A program made the position numbers and the translations under genes. The notes below the pieces were generated by a model that was given only the letters and a program-made list of their open reading frames with translations, did not search any database and was not told the DNA's origin. 64,000 bases of DNA. Source: Paenibacillus xylanivorans (GTDB lineage: Bacteria; Bacillota; Bacilli; Paenibacillales; Paenibacillaceae). Of this stretch, positions 55,694-64,000 are shown one piece after another. Position 1 is the first letter of the stretch, and the number at the start of each line of letters is the position of its first letter. The stretch spans positions 304,461 to 368,460 of the forward strand of contig NZ_LITU01000081.1 in NCBI RefSeq assembly GCF_001280595.1. The letters are read 5' to 3'.

Positions 55694-56461
55694 ATGAAAG
55701 TGGATGTATTAACCCTATTCCCGGAAATGTTTGACGGTGTGTTTGGAACCAGCATTCTGGGCAAAGCCCAAACCAAGGGTCTTGTATCCTTGGGGGCATC
55801 AAACTTTCGGAATTTTGCGACCAATAAACATAATACAGTCGATGATGCACCTTACGGCGGAGGTGGGGGTATGGTATTAAAGCCAGATCCAATCTTTGCT
55901 GCCGTTGAGGATGTGTTAAAGCAACGGGGCGAAGCCGCGGCAATGATGAAACCGCCACGTATTATTCTAATGTGTCCACAAGGTGAGACGTTCACACAGA
56001 AAAAAGCAGAGGAACTTGTACAAGAAGATCATCTGATTTTTATTTGCGGACATTATGAAGGCTACGATGAGCGTATCCGTGAGTTTCTCGTGACGGACGA
56101 ATTGTCGATTGGTGATTACGTGCTGACGGGTGGCGAGCTGCCTGCGATGGTGGCGATTGATAGTATTGTACGCCTTATTCCTGGTGTACTTGGTAATGAG
56201 ACAAGTGCTGTAACGGATTCATTCAGTACCGGATTGCTCGAATATCCGCACTACACACGTCCTCCGGAATTCAGAGGTATGAAGGTGCCCGATATGTTGT
56301 TATCTGGACATCATCTGAATATTGAAGCATGGCGCAGGGAGCAGTCCTTGCTTCGTACGCTGGAACGCAGACCGGATATGTTGGAGACGGCGGATTTAAC
56401 AGACAAAGAACGAATTTGGCTAAACAAGTTACGTTTCGAACGTGAAAAGAGTTCAGAGTAA
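55694..56461 (+). CDS. trmD: tRNA (guanine(37)-N(1))-methyltransferase
   Basis: TrmD makes m1G37 in tRNA. The 255-residue protein shows the knotted SPOUT fold motifs: VLTLFPEMFDG, YGGGGGMVLKPDP, ICGHYEGYDERI and YVLTGGELPAMV. GGAAGGGC lies within the rimM end. A terminator follows, separating it from the accessory pair downstream. Confidence 0.97.
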   Translation: MKVDVLTLFPEMFDGVFGTSILGKAQTKGLVSLGASNFRNFATNKHNTVDDAPYGGGGGMVLKPDPIFAAVEDVLKQRGEAAAMMKPPRIILMCPQGETFTQKKAEELVQEDHLIFICGHYEGYDERIREFLVTDELSIGDYVLTGGELPAMVAIDSIVRLIPGVLGNETSAVTDSFSTGLLEYPHYTRPPEFRGMKVPDMLLSGHHLNIEAWRREQSLLRTLERRPDMLETADLTDKERIWLNKLRFEREKSSE

Positions 56462-56508
56462 TTTGATATATCGTGTAAGCACGGAATATAAACTAATGTA
56501 AAAGCTTG

Positions 56509-56545
56509 AAAGGTCAGCCTTGTGATATAAAGGTTGGCCTTTTTC
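56509..56545 (+). terminator. Terminator after trmD
   Basis: AAAGGTCAGCCTT pairs with AAGGTTGGCCTTT, then T's. Confidence 0.85.
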
Positions 56546-56672
56546 TGTATTAAACACTTTTGCCGCATTGGACTTTTTTGCATGTTCCGAAATAGGCTTG
56601 TTTAAACTGGGGAATTTCTTTATGGTGATCTCAGATAGAGCTTATAAACACGAGATGCTGAGGAGGAATGAT

Positions 56673-57929
56673 ATGAATCATCAGCCTTATGAAATTGGTA
56701 AAGTGAATATTAGCGAAGCAGGAGAGCGCTGCAAGATGCTTCTGGGGGATCTGAATGGAGATGGCAGGCTTGAGATGCTGTTGGTGCAGGCAGATGGAGG
56801 CATAGACGATCGCTACGTTCCGCATCAGGTATGCTGTTTGTCGGCATATGATCTGGATGGAACATTAATTTGGCGGGTCGGAACACCGGATCCGGATGCA
56901 GGGGGCCCAGGGTCAGACTATCCTGCTCAGATCGCAGATTGGGATGGAGACGGAAACAATGAAGTGCTGTGTGTGATGAATAAACAATTTCTTGTCCTGA
57001 ACGGAAGAACGGGAGAGATAAAGAAATGTCATGATCTGCCTGGAGAGCAAGCGCATGACTGTATTATTCTTGCCAACCTGACTGGTGACCAACACACAAT
57101 GGATATTCTAGTGAAAGATCGTTATAAAATGTTGTGGGCTTTAGATCATGATTTCAAAGTGTTGTGGAAGCATGAAGGTAATATAGGTCATTTTCCGTGG
57201 GTGTACGATATTGATGGGGATGGCAAGGATGAAGTGATGGCCGGGTATGACATGCTGGATCATGATGGAACATTATTATGGTCCTGTCAGAATCTTGATG
57301 ATCATGCAGACTGTATATGGTTTGGAGATGTGGACGAGGACGGGGAAGTTGAAATTGTTATTGGTGGCAGTGTCACGGTGATGATGGATCGGTACGGTAA
57401 TGAGAAATGGCGTTATGAAGATTCGATTGAATCACAGCATATCGCATTGGGGAAATTTTGCGCGGGAAGGCAAGGACTACAGATTGCAGGCCTAGATCGG
57501 ATAATTCGTGGAGATGAGAATGGCAAAGATGGAATGTTTATGCTGGATAGCGAAGGAAAAGAACTGTGGAAAGAAGATCGTAAAACTCGTGGATGGTTAA
57601 CGATTATCGAGCCTGTAAGCAACTGGGATGACAGCGGGCTTGACTATATTCTGGCTTATCGCCGAGGTGGGGGCGTCCTGCCATCATTGGTCAATGGTCA
57701 CATGCAAACGATTGCAGTGTTTGAAAAGGAGGGCTACGCCGTACATGCAGACTTGTGTCAGAGCGGTAGGGAACAGGTCATCATCTATGATGCACATGAG
57801 GCCGTGATCTATTCCAGCTCAGTGCTGGATGTAACCACTCCAATCTTTTTGGACATAAAAAGAGCCCAGCTTCAGCCAAAAAGGCTGTATAGCTCGACTC
57901 TTTATCCAGGCGGGGAAGTTTCAATTTAA
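56673..57929 (+). CDS. FG-GAP/VCBS beta-propeller protein, cytosolic
   Basis: The 418-residue protein consists of repeated calcium-loop blades: GDLNGDGRLEMLLV, ADWDGDGNNEVLCV, YDIDGDGKDEVMAGYD, GDVDEDGEVEIVIGG. These are FG-GAP repeats as in PL11 rhamnogalacturonan lyases and integrin-like propellers. No signal peptide is present, unusual for this fold. AGGAGG ends 6 bases before ATG 56673. A lyase role is possible, since the repeats look like those of PL11, but the conserved PL11 core was not recognised, so it stays unassigned. It is convergent with a deacetylase gene one base away. Confidence 0.7.
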   Translation: MNHQPYEIGKVNISEAGERCKMLLGDLNGDGRLEMLLVQADGGIDDRYVPHQVCCLSAYDLDGTLIWRVGTPDPDAGGPGSDYPAQIADWDGDGNNEVLCVMNKQFLVLNGRTGEIKKCHDLPGEQAHDCIILANLTGDQHTMDILVKDRYKMLWALDHDFKVLWKHEGNIGHFPWVYDIDGDGKDEVMAGYDMLDHDGTLLWSCQNLDDHADCIWFGDVDEDGEVEIVIGGSVTVMMDRYGNEKWRYEDSIESQHIALGKFCAGRQGLQIAGLDRIIRGDENGKDGMFMLDSEGKELWKEDRKTRGWLTIIEPVSNWDDSGLDYILAYRRGGGVLPSLVNGHMQTIAVFEKEGYAVHADLCQSGREQVIIYDAHEAVIYSSSVLDVTTPIFLDIKRAQLQPKRLYSSTLYPGGEVSI

Positions 57930-57930
57930 C

Positions 57931-58896
57931 TTAATGACTGATTTCTACGACAGGAAGGATTTCCTGTTGGTCTGATTCTGGATGGAGCAATGCAGCCAAA
58001 TCGGTTCCTGTCGTAACCGTTAATCGTGGAAGCTTCATAGGATTATCCCCAGGTCGAACAAATCCTGAACGCACGGAAAAGGCCATGCGGTACCCATTTT
58101 GCTGCAGCTGATAGATCATCTGCGTGCTGGTATAACCGAAAGGGTAGGCAAGATATGGTGTATCGATACCAGTTTCTTTCATTAGCTTGACGTCATCATT
58201 CAGAAGGCTTGTATCGAGTCCGACTGGCACGTTGTCGCCACAACGCATATATCCCTTGTGATGCAGATTATAGGTATGGCTATTGAACTCAAAGACGTCT
58301 TTAGCGGCCTGCATCTCTTGTTTGGAGATAAACGTATTTTTGGCTGGATCAAAAGCTGAAGGCTGATCCTGAATTTTGCTGCCGATCACAAACAGGGAAG
58401 CGTGGAAATTATATTTTTTGAGCACAGGGTAGGCTAAAGTATAATTGTTCTGATACCCATCATCAAAGGTGATGACAATAGATTTTTGGGGCAAAGAAAT
58501 CTGTCCATTCACGTATTGCTCAAGCTGCTCCAGTGTAATTGTGTTGTAGCCTTCTTCATGCAGATATTTCATGTTTTCTTCGAAGTCTTCCAGATTAATG
58601 ATCGATTTGTTGTTTGTTTCATGATTGTTGATTTTGGGCTGTATGTAATGATACATCAGTACAGGTACTTCAGTAGCCGAACCTTGTGCGATGTGAAAGG
58701 TAGCCAGATCAAGTGCAGGTTTGCTGGAATAGTCGGAGTGTGACATTAGAAATGCCTTACGTTTTACCATGTCCCAGGACGTGCATGCTTTGTGAGACAT
58801 TGCATTGGTAGGATGAGTTACCGCATACGCATACATTGTAATGGTACAAGTGAGTACAGCGAGTGCAGCAAGAGCGATTTTTTTAATGAGTTTCAT
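57931..58896 (-). CDS. Secreted polysaccharide deacetylase
   Basis: The 321-residue protein has a signal peptide or membrane anchor (residues about 5-24) and a NodB-type deacetylase domain. Metal residues are in TFDDGYQ (Asp145, Asp146) and SHTYNLH (His207, His212), and AYPFG is motif 3. An MYHYI block (81-85) places it in the PgaB/IcaB-like group acting on N-acetyl-glucosamine polymers or peptidoglycan. AAAGGAGAA precedes ATG 58896. No terminator separates it from the convergent propeller gene. Confidence 0.9.
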   Translation of the reverse strand: MKLIKKIALAALAVLTCTITMYAYAVTHPTNAMSHKACTSWDMVKRKAFLMSHSDYSSKPALDLATFHIAQGSATEVPVLMYHYIQPKINNHETNNKSIINLEDFEENMKYLHEEGYNTITLEQLEQYVNGQISLPQKSIVITFDDGYQNNYTLAYPVLKKYNFHASLFVIGSKIQDQPSAFDPAKNTFISKQEMQAAKDVFEFNSHTYNLHHKGYMRCGDNVPVGLDTSLLNDDVKLMKETGIDTPYLAYPFGYTSTQMIYQLQQNGYRMAFSVRSGFVRPGDNPMKLPRLTVTTGTDLAALLHPESDQQEILPVVEISH

Positions 58897-59272
58897 AAGT
58901 CAATGGGTTCTCCTTTTGCCATTTCATTTCTTCGTAGAATTACATTTTAGATGTATCAGCACGTAATCCAACAAGCTATATCATAGACGATCTTTCTTGA
59001 CAGAAAGTTACAGTATTTTTTCCGTCTAATGCTTGACTTATTCAAGAATACTAATTATGACAATCCATAAGGGTGGAGCTTCTATGTGCTTAAAGGAATC
59101 GTGTAGAAACGCGGATGGACAGGTGTATTTTAATGTGATTGTAATGTGACTATAATAGAATTCAGTGACGTGCTGAACACGATCGTTATCGTGGTTAACG
59201 AAAATTGGAGTAAAGGGAATTAAAGAGGATTGAAGAGCTATGGAGCTCCGTCAGCAATTTGTTTATTTTTCC

Positions 59273-59301
59273 TTGTGTTTTGTTAGGGTGCGTGATACAA
59301 T
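59273..59301 (+). promoter_or_regulatory. rplS promoter
   Basis: TTGTGT (59273-59278), a 17-base spacer and TACAAT (59296-59301). Confidence 0.65.
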
Positions 59302-59309
59302 AAGTCTGT

Positions 59310-59402
59310 TATGTGGAATACGGCGGTCCTCTATGGATAATGAAGGAGACAAGGTGTTCTCTGGAAGAAGTATGAACGCCTGTACGGAAGGAGGGAGTCA
59401 TA
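59310..59402 (+). promoter_or_regulatory. rplS 5' leader, possible L19 autoregulatory element
   Basis: A leader of about 95 bases between the promoter and rplS contains short stems (GGAGACAAGGTGTTCTC). Firmicutes rplS genes often carry an L19 leader for feedback control; I could not confirm its consensus by eye. Confidence 0.3.
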
Positions 59403-59403
59403 G

Positions 59404-59745
59404 ATGAATATCGTTCAAGCGATTACACAAGAACAACTTCGTAAGGATATTCCGAGTTTTCGTCCTGGTGACACTTTGAAAGTGCACGTTAAGGTAATCG
59501 AGGGAACTCGTGAGCGTATCCAATTGTTCGAAGGTGTTGTGATTAAACGCCGTGGTGGTGGAATCAGTGAGACTTTTACAGTTCGTAAAATTTCTTACGG
59601 TGTAGGTGTGGAAAGAGCTTTCCCGCTTCATTCCCCTAAAATCGATAGAATCGAAGTGGCTCGCCGTGGTAAAGTGCGTCGTGCGAAGCTTTATTATCTT
59701 CGTGAACTACGCGGTAAAGCAGCGAGAATTAAAGAAATTCGTTAA
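59404..59745 (+). CDS. rplS: 50S ribosomal protein L19
   Basis: The 113-residue protein shows IRKDIPSFRPGDTLKVHVKV-type sequence and RIQLFEGVVIKRRGGG, and the basic C-terminus typical of L19. GGAAGGAGGGAG precedes ATG 59404. In this window it is split from trmD by the two accessory genes. Confidence 0.97.
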   Translation: MNIVQAITQEQLRKDIPSFRPGDTLKVHVKVIEGTRERIQLFEGVVIKRRGGGISETFTVRKISYGVGVERAFPLHSPKIDRIEVARRGKVRRAKLYYLRELRGKAARIKEIR

Positions 59746-59763
59746 TATAACGGATACCGGGGA

Positions 59764-59792
59764 GGGCTTGGAGACAAGCCCTTTTCGTTTTT
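59764..59792 (+). terminator. Terminator after rplS
   Basis: GGGCTTG/CAAGCCC with a GAGA loop, then TTTTCGTTTTT. Confidence 0.85.
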
Positions 59793-60001
59793 GTCCGGGA
59801 AAAGTTGAACCGGAGGTGCACTTCCGAGTAAAATGGTATGGCGGCACACGCGCGAATAGTCCGGGAGGCTTGTGAAATCAGTTATTGAAGAACATTTGAA
59901 TTGTGGATTAAATGTACTGGTAATGCTTGCGTGTAAGATTACATAACTGATGATGTGTATAAACTGCTATAACATGTACTGTGAAGAGAGGAAGATCATT
60001 A

Positions 60002-60622
60002 ATGGAACAGGAAGTTCAACAGGACCAGGGCAATACTGTCGAAGAGAAAGGCAGTCGATCCAAAAAAGCCAAAAATGAAATTTTCGAATGGCTCAAAGCC
60101 ATCGTGATTGCATTAGTACTTGTCATCTTGATTCGGTGGTTGCTGTTCAAACCGTTTGTTGTGGACGGGCCTTCCATGCAGCCGAATTTCCATACAGGTG
60201 AACGTGTGATCGTCAATGAAATTTTATATGATATCAGGGAACCACAGCGCGGAGAAGTTATCGTATTCCACGTTCCAACTGAAGGCCGTGATTTCATTAA
60301 ACGTGTCATTGCTGTCGCTGGTGATACTGTTGAGGTTCAGGACGATACGGTTCTCGTCAATGGTAAAAAAGTCGATGAGACTTACATTCAGGGAGCAATC
60401 GATGCTGCTGAAGCGAACGGTGGAACCTACAACGTGAAGGACTTCCCTAATGAGCAATTTCCGGATGGGAAAGTACCTGAAGGTCATGTTTTTGTAATGG
60501 GGGATAACCGTCCGAACAGTACGGATAGCCGGATGATCGGTTATGTGTCACTGACGGATATTGTAGGTCGTGCAGATGTGATTTTCTGGCCGATCGGCGA
60601 TATCAAGTGGATTAACCATTAA
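60002..60622 (+). CDS. lepB: Signal peptidase I
   Basis: This membrane protease removes signal peptides from secreted proteins. The 206-residue protein has a single membrane anchor (about 30-48), catalytic Ser58 in GPSMQPNF and Lys100 in RDFIKRVIA, and the conserved MGDNRPNSTDSR. It is the small Sip type of Firmicutes. GAGAGGAAG precedes ATG 60002; a GTG at 59981 overlaps that site. Its place between rplS and rbgA is typical of Paenibacillus and Clostridium. Confidence 0.95.
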   Translation: MEQEVQQDQGNTVEEKGSRSKKAKNEIFEWLKAIVIALVLVILIRWLLFKPFVVDGPSMQPNFHTGERVIVNEILYDIREPQRGEVIVFHVPTEGRDFIKRVIAVAGDTVEVQDDTVLVNGKKVDETYIQGAIDAAEANGGTYNVKDFPNEQFPDGKVPEGHVFVMGDNRPNSTDSRMIGYVSLTDIVGRADVIFWPIGDIKWINH

Positions 60623-60789
60623 TATGAATGCAGGATATATGAGCAAAATATAAAATGTACACCATAACGTAGAGGGCAGAAATAATCTGGGGATAATAGA
60701 GGTCGGAAGATTGTTTTGCCAGCGAAGTGATGCGGTGTGGCTGTTATAGGTAAAGCTTGTATATCAACAAATAATGAGGTGAAGACAAG

Positions 60790-61653
60790 GTGACGATTCA
60801 ATGGTTTCCAGGTCATATGACCCGAGCCAGACGCCAGATTCAGGATAAGTTAAAGCTGATTGACGTGGTCATCGAACTGCTGGATGCCCGTCTGCCTGTC
60901 TCCAGCCGCAACCCGATGATTGACGAGATTTTACAGGGCAAGCCCCGGATGATTTTGTTGAATAAGTCCGACTTGGCGGATGCGAAAGTGACGCAAGAAT
61001 GGATTGAATATTTCAAAAAAGAGGGAATCACTGCTTTCCCTGTGGATGCTTCAACAGGTACCAACGTGAAAGACATCCCAACACAAGCGAGGCTTCTCCT
61101 AAAAGAAAAAATTGACCGTCAAATAGCTAAAGGCATTAACCCTAGAGCGGTTCGTGGACTGATTGTTGGTATTCCAAACGTAGGTAAATCCACGCTAATT
61201 AACCGACTGGCTGGACGGAACATTGCGGCAACGGGAGATCGTCCTGGTGTGACGAAGGGGCAACAGTGGATCAAAGTTGGTAAAGAAATGGAACTGCTGG
61301 ATACCCCGGGTATTCTTTGGCCGAAGTTTGAAGATCAAAACGTGGGTTATCGTCTTGCGGTAACGGGTGCAATTAAGGAAGAGATTCTGAATGCAGAAGA
61401 CATCGCCTTTTTTGGCATCGGTTATCTGATGCGTTATTACTGGGATTCTCTTGAAGAACGATATGGACTTCAGGAGTTCTCCAAGGATGCGGATGATTCA
61501 GACAGCGTTATTGCGATTATGGAACAAGTTGGTCGTATACGTGGTTGTGTTGTAAGTGGTGGGCGTATCGATTTGGAAAAGGCTTCGCGAGCATTTCTGC
61601 GTGAACTGCGTGCAGGCAAAATGGGACGTTTCTCTATGGAAGCTCCTTATTAA
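60790..61653 (+). CDS. rbgA: Ribosome biogenesis GTPase RbgA (YlqF)
   Basis: RbgA is essential for late 50S assembly. The 287-residue protein has the circularly permuted GTPase order: NKSD (58-61) before GIPNVGKS (127-134) and DTPG (171-174), with the N-terminal QWFPGHMTRA block. GTG 60790 follows GAGGTGA by 7 bases. Confidence 0.96.
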   Translation: MTIQWFPGHMTRARRQIQDKLKLIDVVIELLDARLPVSSRNPMIDEILQGKPRMILLNKSDLADAKVTQEWIEYFKKEGITAFPVDASTGTNVKDIPTQARLLLKEKIDRQIAKGINPRAVRGLIVGIPNVGKSTLINRLAGRNIAATGDRPGVTKGQQWIKVGKEMELLDTPGILWPKFEDQNVGYRLAVTGAIKEEILNAEDIAFFGIGYLMRYYWDSLEERYGLQEFSKDADDSDSVIAIMEQVGRIRGCVVSGGRIDLEKASRAFLRELRAGKMGRFSMEAPY

Positions 61654-61673
61654 ATACGAAACAACTGCCGAAA

Positions 61674-61716
61674 GAAGCGGCCGTTACCGGATTACCGGGA
61701 GCGGTCGCTTTTTATT
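61674..61716 (+). terminator. Terminator after rbgA
   Basis: AAGCGGCCGTTACCGG pairs imperfectly with CCGGGAGCGGTCGCTT, then TTTATTTG. Confidence 0.8.
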
Positions 61717-62061
61717 TGTCATACTGGAATTTAAAGTAGAGGAACATTGACTGATCTGGAAGGTGAATCTAGAAAATTGCACTTTATGGGATTGTATTGT
61801 ACGTATATCTGGCTCTCTTAAATCATGCTATGATGAGTGATGAAGATTTAGCCTGCTCAATGCTGAATATCTTCAATTTAAGCCATCAGATACCGATAAA
61901 ATAATAACTCACCATCGTCTAATGATATATATGCTTCACAGAAGTTTATTTCTTGTTTAAATGGATCTGGTAGAACAAAAATCGGGAATCTACGTCTATA
62001 TAATAAAATGATATAAAAGTGATGTGTTGAAGCAAGAGTGGGCAGAGGAGATGACATCGTA
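61717..62061. other. Intergenic region before rnhB
   Basis: About 345 AT-rich bases. On the minus strand, 62033-61878 reads as an open frame ending in PDPFKQEINFCEAYISLDD and DGELLFYRYLMA, protein-like in composition but without a start signal. It may be a gene remnant. No functional gene is called. Confidence 0.4.
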
Positions 62062-62766
62062 ATGAATGAAATAAATGAGTTAACTGAATTGACGCAACTG
62101 GATGCCCTGGTTGAACCGAAAAAGAAGAAAAAAGAATTGGCAGAGCCCAAAGATCTGCTGATCTATGAGCGTGAATATTGGGAAAGCGGATTTGAACGTA
62201 TTGCCGGAATTGATGAAGTGGGACGCGGTTGTTTGTTTGGAGATGTCGTAGCGGCAGCCGTCATTTTACCTCGTGATCTGATTCTGGAAGGGGTTAATGA
62301 TTCCAAGAAATTAACGGAGAAAAAGCGTGACGCATTATATGACATCATTATGGAAAAGGCATTGTCAGTTGGGATCGGTTATGCGGATGCAGAAACGATT
62401 GATCAACTGAATATTAAACAGGCTGCAAGGCTTGCCATGAAACGTGCGGTAGAAGCGCTTGAGGGCGTGCCAGATTATCTAATGGTGGATGCCGAGAAGG
62501 TGGATGTGAATATACCACAGTTGTCCATTATTAAAGGCGATGCAAACAGTCAATCCATTGCGGCAGCATCCATTATTGCGAAGGTTACCCGGGATAGGCT
62601 TTGCAAGGAGGACTGGGATACGTTATATCCGGAATATGGTTTATCAATACATAAGGGATATGCAACGAAATTTCATCGTGAACAAATCATGGCTCTGGGT
62701 GCTACACCCATGCATCGTCGCAGTTTTCTCGGCAATCTGCTCGGAGAACAGCACACTTTATTTTAA
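62062..62766 (+). CDS. rnhB: Ribonuclease HII
   Basis: RNase HII removes ribonucleotides from DNA and RNA in hybrids. The 234-residue protein has the catalytic DEVGRG (Asp51, Glu52), NDSKKL, MVDAEKV with the third Asp, and DANSQSIAAASIIAKVTRD. An extra Lys/Glu-rich N-terminal region of about 30 residues precedes the domain. AGAGGAGA ends 10 bases before ATG 62062. Confidence 0.95.
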   Translation: MNEINELTELTQLDALVEPKKKKKELAEPKDLLIYEREYWESGFERIAGIDEVGRGCLFGDVVAAAVILPRDLILEGVNDSKKLTEKKRDALYDIIMEKALSVGIGYADAETIDQLNIKQAARLAMKRAVEALEGVPDYLMVDAEKVDVNIPQLSIIKGDANSQSIAAASIIAKVTRDRLCKEDWDTLYPEYGLSIHKGYATKFHREQIMALGATPMHRRSFLGNLLGEQHTLF

Positions 62767-62797
62767 TTAGACCACACACGGAGGGAGAGTGAAGGGT

Positions 62798-64000
62798 TTG
62801 AATATAAGTTCCGTGATTCGTGGGTTGCTGGGGGATAGTAAACCGGGAAATGCCAAGCCGCTGGAGTTAAAGGAAGGTCAGGTGGTCCGGGGATCCGTGG
62901 TTAGTGTATCCGATGATGGAGCAGATGCGGTTCTTCAGATTCAGGGTGTACAGGTGCGTGCAAAACTGGAAACCCCGCTTCGACCAGGTGAAACAACACT
63001 ACTTCAGGTACAGCCTCCAGGTGAAAATGGCGTAACGGTCATGAAGCCACTCACGGGTGCATTGGCCGAACTTCCACAGGCGTCTTTGAACAATTTGCTT
63101 CAGGAGGTAGGTTTGCCGGATACCAAAGGTAATCGGGAATTATTGTTAGCCATGCAGCGAAGTGGGTTACCTTTAACCAAGGATAATGTAGCGATGGTTC
63201 AAAATATGATGACAGCGAAACCTGCACAGGTGCCTGCTGAAGAATGGGTGCAGGCGACAGGTATTGCTTTTCAGCGTGGTCTTCCGGTTACAGCGGAAAC
63301 GGTAAAGGGCTTGCATCAGGCTGTATTTGGTCCGCCACTGCATCAGTTGTTGAAGGGCTTGGCTGAACAGCTGGAGTCCATGCTGACCCAAACCGCGGGG
63401 AAAACGCTGCCGACTGGTGAACAGGCAGCTACAGTGAAACCAACCGTAATGGGTGGAATGACTGTACCGTTAAGCGGAGAACAGACGGGAGTAACGGTAG
63501 CTGCGTCAGGCGGTGGGAGAGTGACAGGAGGAACTTCTGGCTTAGCAGGGCAACTCATGCCTGGAGCGCCCGCAGGTGCTGCTCCAGTGGCTGATGGATC
63601 GCAGGATAATGCTGGTAATGCGGTGAAAGGCAATGGGCAGACAGGTACGAGTACGGGTACGGGTACGGGAAGCGCTGAAGCTACTGGAGTGAAGTCAGGG
63701 GCCAGCAACATTGAAACTGCTGGCAAGGTGGGTGCAGGTATTCCTGCGGGAACCGGAATTCCTGGCGAGAGCCCGCGCACAGCTGACGTGGGCGTTGCTG
63801 GGAGCCGCCCGGGCACGCCAGGGGCGGCAGTGGATGCTGCGGCTGGACGAGTGATTGCGGGCCAGCCTGACGGCCGCAGTGAAACGCCTGCTGCTGCGGG
63901 GCCTTCTGCAGCAGCAGGGCAGGTGGCGCCAGCAGCTCCATCAGCAGCACAGCTGGCGCCCAAGCTGCTGGCGCTGCTGGACGCGCTGCGTAGCGCGTCC
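62798..64000 (+). CDS. FliK/YlqG-like protein (partial, runs off the window)
   Basis: An open frame of 401 codons continues to the window edge. It begins TTG with GGAGGGAGAG upstream and reads NISSVIRGLLGDSKPGNAKP, LELKEGQVVRGSVVSV. This matches the N-terminal part of YlqG, encoded right after rnhB in Bacillus and related to flagellar hook-length control proteins. From about residue 200 a long low-complexity linker rich in Gly, Ala and Thr follows, including a (TG) repeat from tandem GGTACG units at 63644-63667. Near the end LAPKLLALLDALRSAS suggests the next helical domain. The function is not established. Confidence 0.75.
   Translation, partial: MNISSVIRGLLGDSKPGNAKPLELKEGQVVRGSVVSVSDDGADAVLQIQGVQVRAKLETPLRPGETTLLQVQPPGENGVTVMKPLTGALAELPQASLNNLLQEVGLPDTKGNRELLLAMQRSGLPLTKDNVAMVQNMMTAKPAQVPAEEWVQATGIAFQRGLPVTAETVKGLHQAVFGPPLHQLLKGLAEQLESMLTQTAGKTLPTGEQAATVKPTVMGGMTVPLSGEQTGVTVAASGGGRVTGGTSGLAGQLMPGAPAGAAPVADGSQDNAGNAVKGNGQTGTSTGTGTGSAEATGVKSGASNIETAGKVGAGIPAGTGIPGESPRTADVGVAGSRPGTPGAAVDAAAGRVIAGQPDGRSETPAAAGPSAAAGQVAPAAPSAAQLAPKLLALLDALRSAS

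Larger units (their letters stand above)
58897..59403. other. Intergenic region before rplS
   Basis: About 500 AT-rich bases hold a possible minus-strand promoter for the deacetylase (-35 CTGTCA at 58998-59003, -10 TATAGC at 58975-58980), a lone TATAAT near 59151 on the plus strand, and the rplS promoter and leader. No gene with a ribosome binding site is seen. Confidence 0.5.

Noticed and set aside
63343..63963. Pro/Ala-rich 206-residue frame antisense to the FliK/YlqG-like gene
   Set aside because: It mirrors the low-complexity linker of the sense gene and has no ribosome binding site.

Overview
The window is a low-to-mid GC Firmicutes chromosome segment, most likely Paenibacillus or a close relative. 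The basis is the gene order of the housekeeping half (rsmD-coaD-ylbJ-ylbL-tmcAL-yceD-rpmF-fapR-plsX-fabH-fabD-fabG-acpP-fabF-rnc-smc-ftsY-ylxM-ffh-rpsP-khpA-rimM-trmD-rplS-lepB-rbgA-rnhB-ylqG), strong AGGAGG ribosome binding sites, frequent TTG and GTG starts, and a carbohydrate half carrying YesM/YesN-type two-component genes, GH42, GH2 and GH74 enzymes. The genus is inferred from these features; no database was searched.

Positions 1-5400 hold the end of an MMPL exporter, an SGNH hydrolase, an APH-fold kinase, a TPR membrane protein and a Tet(M)/EF-G-type ribosomal protection GTPase. Positions 5490-9602 hold an AraC regulator divergent from uxaB-uxaA (hexuronate, i.e. pectin, catabolism). 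Positions 9714-11391 hold a WYL regulator followed by an AlkZ-related gene.

Positions 11818-31396 look like a plant cell wall utilisation region. It contains a GH42 beta-galactosidase with a divergent AraC regulator, an operon of two esterases and an SMP-30 lactonase, a secreted GH74 xyloglucanase broken by a frameshift, a YesN/YesM two-component pair, a sugar ABC transporter without its own ATPase, and a GH2 beta-galactosidase. Several cre-like sites and a repeated TACAAAA motif lie in front of these genes, which suggests joint control by CcpA and by the YesN-type regulator (inference). Extracellular xyloglucan or galactan fragments would be imported and then cut inside the cell.

Positions 31537-32672 hold three small uncharacterised genes. 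From 33013 to the end is the conserved core: rRNA and tRNA modification, CoA synthesis, sporulation membrane proteins, the FapR-controlled fatty acid cluster, RNase III, SMC, the SRP pathway, ribosomal proteins and their maturation factors. Between trmD and rplS sit two accessory genes, a cytosolic FG-GAP propeller protein and a secreted polysaccharide deacetylase. The last gene (FliK/YlqG-like) runs off the window.

The most notable items are the GH74 reading-frame break at a repeat-like junction, a perfect 19-bp palindrome inside the same gene, an AraC gene whose ideal ribosome binding site faces an ATA codon, a shared upstream motif that may be the YesN operator, and a long inverted repeat in front of trhA. 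I found no CRISPR array, tRNA, rRNA, insertion sequence or prophage, and no clearly new multi-gene system.
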